Shown here: positions 6,377-9,004 of the stretch, piece by piece
How the letters are laid out: each line of letters opens with the position of its first letter
How positions within the stretch are numbered: the stretch's first letter is position 1
DNA from: Bacteroidales bacterium
Lineage (GTDB): Bacteria; Bacteroidota; Bacteroidia; Bacteroidales; UBA932
Assembly: GCA_017383945.1 (NCBI GenBank)
Contig: JAFNUQ010000159.1
Coordinates: 1-9,004, forward strand
Length of the DNA: 9,004 bases
Reading direction: 5' to 3'
Program-made: the position numbers and the translations under genes
The notes under the pieces: generated by a model
Databases searched by the model: none
The model's input: the letters and a program-made list of their open reading frames with translations, nothing else
Told to the model about the DNA's origin: nothing

Positions 6377-7054
6377 ATGGAAAGAAAAGTGTATGCAATT
6401 TTTGTTGCCGGAGGTAGCGGCACGAGGATGGGAGGAGACACTCCAAAACAGTTCCTGCCACTTGGCGACAAGTCGGTCCTTCAAAGGACAATAGAAGTCT
6501 TTTTGGAGGCAGATCCGGATATGAATGTGATTGTAGTGCTTCCTAAGGCACATTTTCAGACTTGGAAGGAGATGTGTCTTGTCAACTGCTTTGATCATAA
6601 GCACAGCCTGGTTGCAGGAGGAATCACGCGCTTTCATTCGGTCAAGAATGCATTGAAAAAAGTTCCGGATGGAGCGATTGTTTCAATACACGATGGTGTC
6701 AGACCATTCATTACTCCACAACTGGTGAGAGATATGATTGAGAAGATGTCCACATCAAGAGCTTTGATACCCGTGGTTCCTGTCGTGGATACGCTCAAGA
6801 GTGTCGTTGAGGGTGAAGCTCACCCTGACAGATCGTCCATCGTAGCAGTGCAGACACCACAGATGTTTTATTCGGAAGATATCAAGGCTGCCTATCAGCA
6901 GGCCTACGACCTGTCTTTTACTGATGACTCGTCTGTAGCAGAAAAAGCTTCTCTCAAGATTGATACAATACAAGGAGAGAAGCTAAATATCAAGATTACC
7001 ACCAAGGAAGACCTTGAGTTAGGTAATGCTATTCTTTTGATGAGAAAGTCCTGA
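6377..7054 (+). CDS. ispD: 2-C-methyl-D-erythritol 4-phosphate cytidylyltransferase
   Basis: IspD transfers CMP from CTP to methylerythritol phosphate, the third step of the non-mevalonate (MEP) isoprenoid pathway, in the cytoplasm. The 225-residue product has the nucleotide-binding loop AGGSGTRMGGDTPKQF (11-26) with R17 and K24 corresponding to E. coli R20 and K27. It also has HDGVRP (105-110), DRSSIVAVQTPQMF (151-164; R152 and T160 match E. coli R157 and T165), TDDSSVAEK (182-190) and NIKITTKEDL (204-213; K206 matches K213). All catalytic and substrate residues that I can align are present and the length is typical. It is a stand-alone enzyme, not an IspDF fusion. It diverges from mreB, has a TAnnTTTG box 22 nt upstream, and its last 26 bp overlap the end of the convergent Lrp-type gene. 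The related CDP-ribitol synthesis enzyme TarI is a less likely alternative. Confidence 0.93.
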   Translation: MERKVYAIFVAGGSGTRMGGDTPKQFLPLGDKSVLQRTIEVFLEADPDMNVIVVLPKAHFQTWKEMCLVNCFDHKHSLVAGGITRFHSVKNALKKVPDGAIVSIHDGVRPFITPQLVRDMIEKMSTSRALIPVVPVVDTLKSVVEGEAHPDRSSIVAVQTPQMFYSEDIKAAYQQAYDLSFTDDSSVAEKASLKIDTIQGEKLNIKITTKEDLELGNAILLMRKS

Positions 7055-7532
7055 AGCTGGTGCTTTTATAATCCTTTACCCAGATCTCGCGCTCAAACGG
7101 CTTGTCGAGAGACATCATTGTGTCTGTTGACTGCACATAAGGAATGCGTTGGATGGTATTGATAAGGATGTTCATAAGGTGCTCATTGTCAAAGCAATAT
7201 ACCTTGAGGAAAAGAGCTGCCTTACCAGTAATGAAGTGACACTCTACAATCTCGGGTACGAGTTTGAGGGCTTCAACTACCTCAGGGTATTTGTTGTCTT
7301 CAGAAAGACAGACACTGATAAAGGCGCATACATTCAGTCCAAGAGCGGCAGGCTTGACAACAAGTCTGGAACCTGAAATGACTTTGTTCTGCTCCATTTT
7401 CTTGACCCTTTGGTGTACAGCAGCGCCTGAGATGCCGCACTCTCTGGCAATCTCTAGAAATGGCATTCTCGCGTTGTTGACAAGAAAGGATAGGATCTTT
7501 CTATCTGTCTCGTCGATTTGATAATGTTGCAT
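7029..7532 (-). CDS. Lrp/AsnC family transcriptional regulator
   Basis: This is a 167-residue DNA-binding regulator. The N-terminal domain shows the family pattern IDETDRKILSFLVNNARMPF (6-25) and a winged helix-turn-helix, with turn ECGIS (31-35) and recognition helix AAVHQRVKKME (37-47), followed by VISGSRLVVKPAALGL (51-66). Residues about 68-145 form the RAM domain, a ligand-sensing and oligomerising fold with ITGKAALFLKVY (101-112) in place of the usual G-x-x-D/L core. Relatives respond to amino acids and can act globally or on single transport or metabolism genes; the ligand and targets here cannot be told. It starts 9 bp after the topA stop without a clear ribosome-binding site, so it is probably co-transcribed with topA. 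Its 3' end overlaps convergent ispD by 26 bp. No symbol is given because the orthologue is uncertain. Confidence 0.93.
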   Translation of the reverse strand: MQHYQIDETDRKILSFLVNNARMPFLEIARECGISGAAVHQRVKKMEQNKVISGSRLVVKPAALGLNVCAFISVCLSEDNKYPEVVEALKLVPEIVECHFITGKAALFLKVYCFDNEHLMNILINTIQRIPYVQSTDTMMSLDKPFEREIWVKDYKSTSFRTFSSKE

Positions 7533-7541
7533 AGCGGTTAA

Positions 7542-9004
7542 TTATTTTTTTGTTTTCTTTTTGTACTTAGGTGTTGTTGGGCCGCTTGCAGCAATTATTG
7601 CTTTGCAGTCTTCTTCGCTAAGGCTTTGAATATCTGTGCCTTTTGCGATTTTATAATTTGCGCCGGCGTGTTTGATATATGGACCGTAACGTCCATTCAG
7701 AATGCTGATATCAGCATCTTTAAACTCTTTGATTACTGCATTTGCACTGGCATTGGCAGCGATGAGACTCTGGCAATCCTCTATGCTGATAGTCAGAGGA
7801 TCTGTCCCCTTAGGGAGAGAAATGCTCTTCTCTCCATATTTGAGATATGGACCGAAGCGTCCCTTGGTGGCAATTACTTCTATGCCTTCAACGCTTCCTA
7901 CTGTGCGAGGAAGTTTGAAGAGATCAAGCGCTTCTTCAAGGGTGATGCTTTCTATCAACTGGCCATTTGTCAGGCTGGCAGACTGCTTGTCGTCGCCTTC
8001 GCCTTTCTGAACATAGGCTCCATATTGGCCGAAGCGGGCAATTACAGTCTTTCCGTCAGCCGGGTCTGTTCCTAGAACACGCTCAACGTGATTGAACTGC
8101 TTGTCGCTCAGGCTGGTATTGATCTTGTCGTGGAAATCGCCATAAAAATCAGAAATAACACTGTTCCACTCTTTCTGTCCCTCTGCAATCTCATCAAAAT
8201 CCTTCTCTACATTGGCTGTAAAGTCATAATTCATGATGCTAGGGAAGTTCTCGACAAGGTAGTCTGTTACAACCATTCCGATCTCGGCAGGCACAAGCTT
8301 TTTCTTTTCAGCGCCGATGATTTCGGTCTTTTCTTCCTGCGAGATCACCCCGTCTTTGAGTGTGAGATGATTACAAGTGACGCGTTTTCCCGGCTTGTCG
8401 TCAATCATTACATAACCTCTTGATTTTGTGAGGGTTGTAATGGTTGGGTTGTATGTTGAAGGACGGCCTATCCCGAGCTCTTCAAGCTTCTTTACGAGTG
8501 TGCCTTCAGAAAATCTGTGAGGCGCTGCTGTAAACTTGTTTTCTGCGTTGATCTGAAGTGCTGAGAGACTCTGACCCACATTGAGGGTTGGGAGAATTAC
8601 CTCCTCGTCTGTAGCTTCCTCGTCGTCGTGTCCTTCCATATAGAGCTTGAGGAAACCATCAAAGAGGACCTCGCTTGCTTTAATCTCAAATACCTCGCTT
8701 CTCTTGTCGGAAGCAACTGAGATTGCTGTGTTCATCATCTTTGCAGAAGCCATCTGAGATGCAACAGTGCGCTTCCAGATGAGCTTATACAATCTCTTTT
8801 CCTGGGCTGTACCTTCTATATCAGTATTGCTGATGTAGGTTGGTCGGATGGCTTCGTGAGCCTCTTGAGCACCCTTTGCTTTGGTTTTGTACTGGCTAGG
8901 ATGCGAGTATTCCGGGCCGTAGGTATTGATGATGTATTCTTTTGCTGTATTGATTGCAAGAGATGAGAGGTTTGTGGAGTCAGTACGCATGTATGTAATC
9001 AAAC
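7542..9004 (-). CDS. topA: DNA topoisomerase I (type IA), C-terminal part, 5' end outside window
   Basis: TopA relaxes negative supercoils by cutting and passing single DNA strands. The 486 residues in the window begin at the active site: ITYMRTDSTNLS (2-13) holds the catalytic tyrosine (Y4, E. coli Y319) and its partner R6, and QEAHEAIRP (46-54) contains the conserved histidine. The motif GIGRPSTYNPTI (177-188) follows. The last 180 residues hold TopA C-terminal repeats with cores GQYGAYVQK (325-333), GRFGPYLKY (381-389) and GRYGPYIKH (437-445), then a lysine-rich tail (KYKKKTKK). No CxxC zinc fingers are present, unlike E. coli TopA. The missing part is the TOPRIM domain and early cleavage core, about 300 residues. 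The first in-frame codon, TTG at 9002, is an internal leucine of the GLITY motif, not a start. The Lrp-type gene follows after 9 bp. Confidence 0.97.
   Translation of the reverse strand, partial: LITYMRTDSTNLSSLAINTAKEYIINTYGPEYSHPSQYKTKAKGAQEAHEAIRPTYISNTDIEGTAQEKRLYKLIWKRTVASQMASAKMMNTAISVASDKRSEVFEIKASEVLFDGFLKLYMEGHDDEEATDEEVILPTLNVGQSLSALQINAENKFTAAPHRFSEGTLVKKLEELGIGRPSTYNPTITTLTKSRGYVMIDDKPGKRVTCNHLTLKDGVISQEEKTEIIGAEKKKLVPAEIGMVVTDYLVENFPSIMNYDFTANVEKDFDEIAEGQKEWNSVISDFYGDFHDKINTSLSDKQFNHVERVLGTDPADGKTVIARFGQYGAYVQKGEGDDKQSASLTNGQLIESITLEEALDLFKLPRTVGSVEGIEVIATKGRFGPYLKYGEKSISLPKGTDPLTISIEDCQSLIAANASANAVIKEFKDADISILNGRYGPYIKHAGANYKIAKGTDIQSLSEEDCKAIIAASGPTTPKYKKKTKK

Noticed and set aside
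7003..7016. CAAGG/CCTTG hairpin downstream of the Lrp-type gene on the minus strand
   Set aside because: A 5-bp stem without a T-tract, inside conserved ispD codons; likely chance.
7054..7067. AAGC/GCTT hairpin followed by T bases just after ispD, as a terminator
   Set aside because: The stem is only 4 bp with a 4-nt loop and lies within the coding part of the convergent regulator; it is too weak to call.
7545..8087. Repeated GxYGxY-coding units as a possible DNA repeat array
   Set aside because: These are the normal C-terminal protein repeats of TopA; similarity is at protein level and the DNA copies are divergent.
7626..8423. Plus-strand frames of 100-150 codons opposite topA
   Set aside because: They lie fully within conserved topoisomerase coding sequence and have no recognisable protein features.
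9000..9002. TTG as a start codon of topA
   Set aside because: It is the leucine of the GLITY active-site motif; the TOPRIM domain must lie beyond the window edge.

Overview
The window looks like ordinary chromosomal housekeeping DNA from a member of the Bacteroidota, most likely Bacteroidales. This is inferred from three things: TAnnTTTG-type -7 promoter boxes in the right places, the protein styles (RodA with an enlarged middle, TopA ending in glycine/aromatic C-terminal repeats and a lysine tail, an Lrp/AsnC protein of Bacteroidales flavour), and a mreB-mreC-mreD-mrdA-rodA gene order. No database search was possible, so genus is not called.

Layout. At the left edge, on the plus strand, is the C-terminal part of an inositol-monophosphatase-family phosphatase (2-649). 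A strong inverted repeat (662-691) separates it from a convergent tRNA-Leu(UAA) (693-777, minus). The tRNA sits 25 bp behind rodA and has a perfect TAnnTTTG box just upstream. From 803 to 6301, all on the minus strand, lies a complete cell-elongation operon transcribed mreB -> mreC -> mreD -> mrdA (PBP2) -> rodA. Its genes overlap or nearly touch (6 bp gap, 4 bp overlap, 10 bp overlap, 1 bp overlap). A 75-bp AT-rich divergent promoter region (6302-6376) separates mreB from ispD (6377-7054, plus), which encodes the third enzyme of the MEP isoprenoid pathway. ispD converges on, and overlaps by 26 bp, a minus-strand Lrp/AsnC-family regulator (7029-7532). This regulator lies 9 bp downstream of topA, which runs off the right edge of the window (7542-9004, its first roughly 300 residues missing).

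How the genes fit together. MreB filaments, MreC, MreD, the transpeptidase PBP2 and the SEDS glycosyltransferase RodA together form the elongasome, which inserts lateral-wall peptidoglycan. IspD supplies precursors for isoprenoids, including the undecaprenyl carrier that delivers lipid II to RodA/PBP2, so its divergent pairing with mreB is functionally sensible, although that link is inference. TopA and the Lrp-type regulator probably share a transcript.

There is no gene-free stretch over 300 bases. I see no mobile element, CRISPR array, riboswitch or defence module, and no good evidence for an undescribed system. The points worth a second look are the promoter arrangements, the enlarged RodA core, the Cys/His cluster of PBP2 and the overlapping gene ends.
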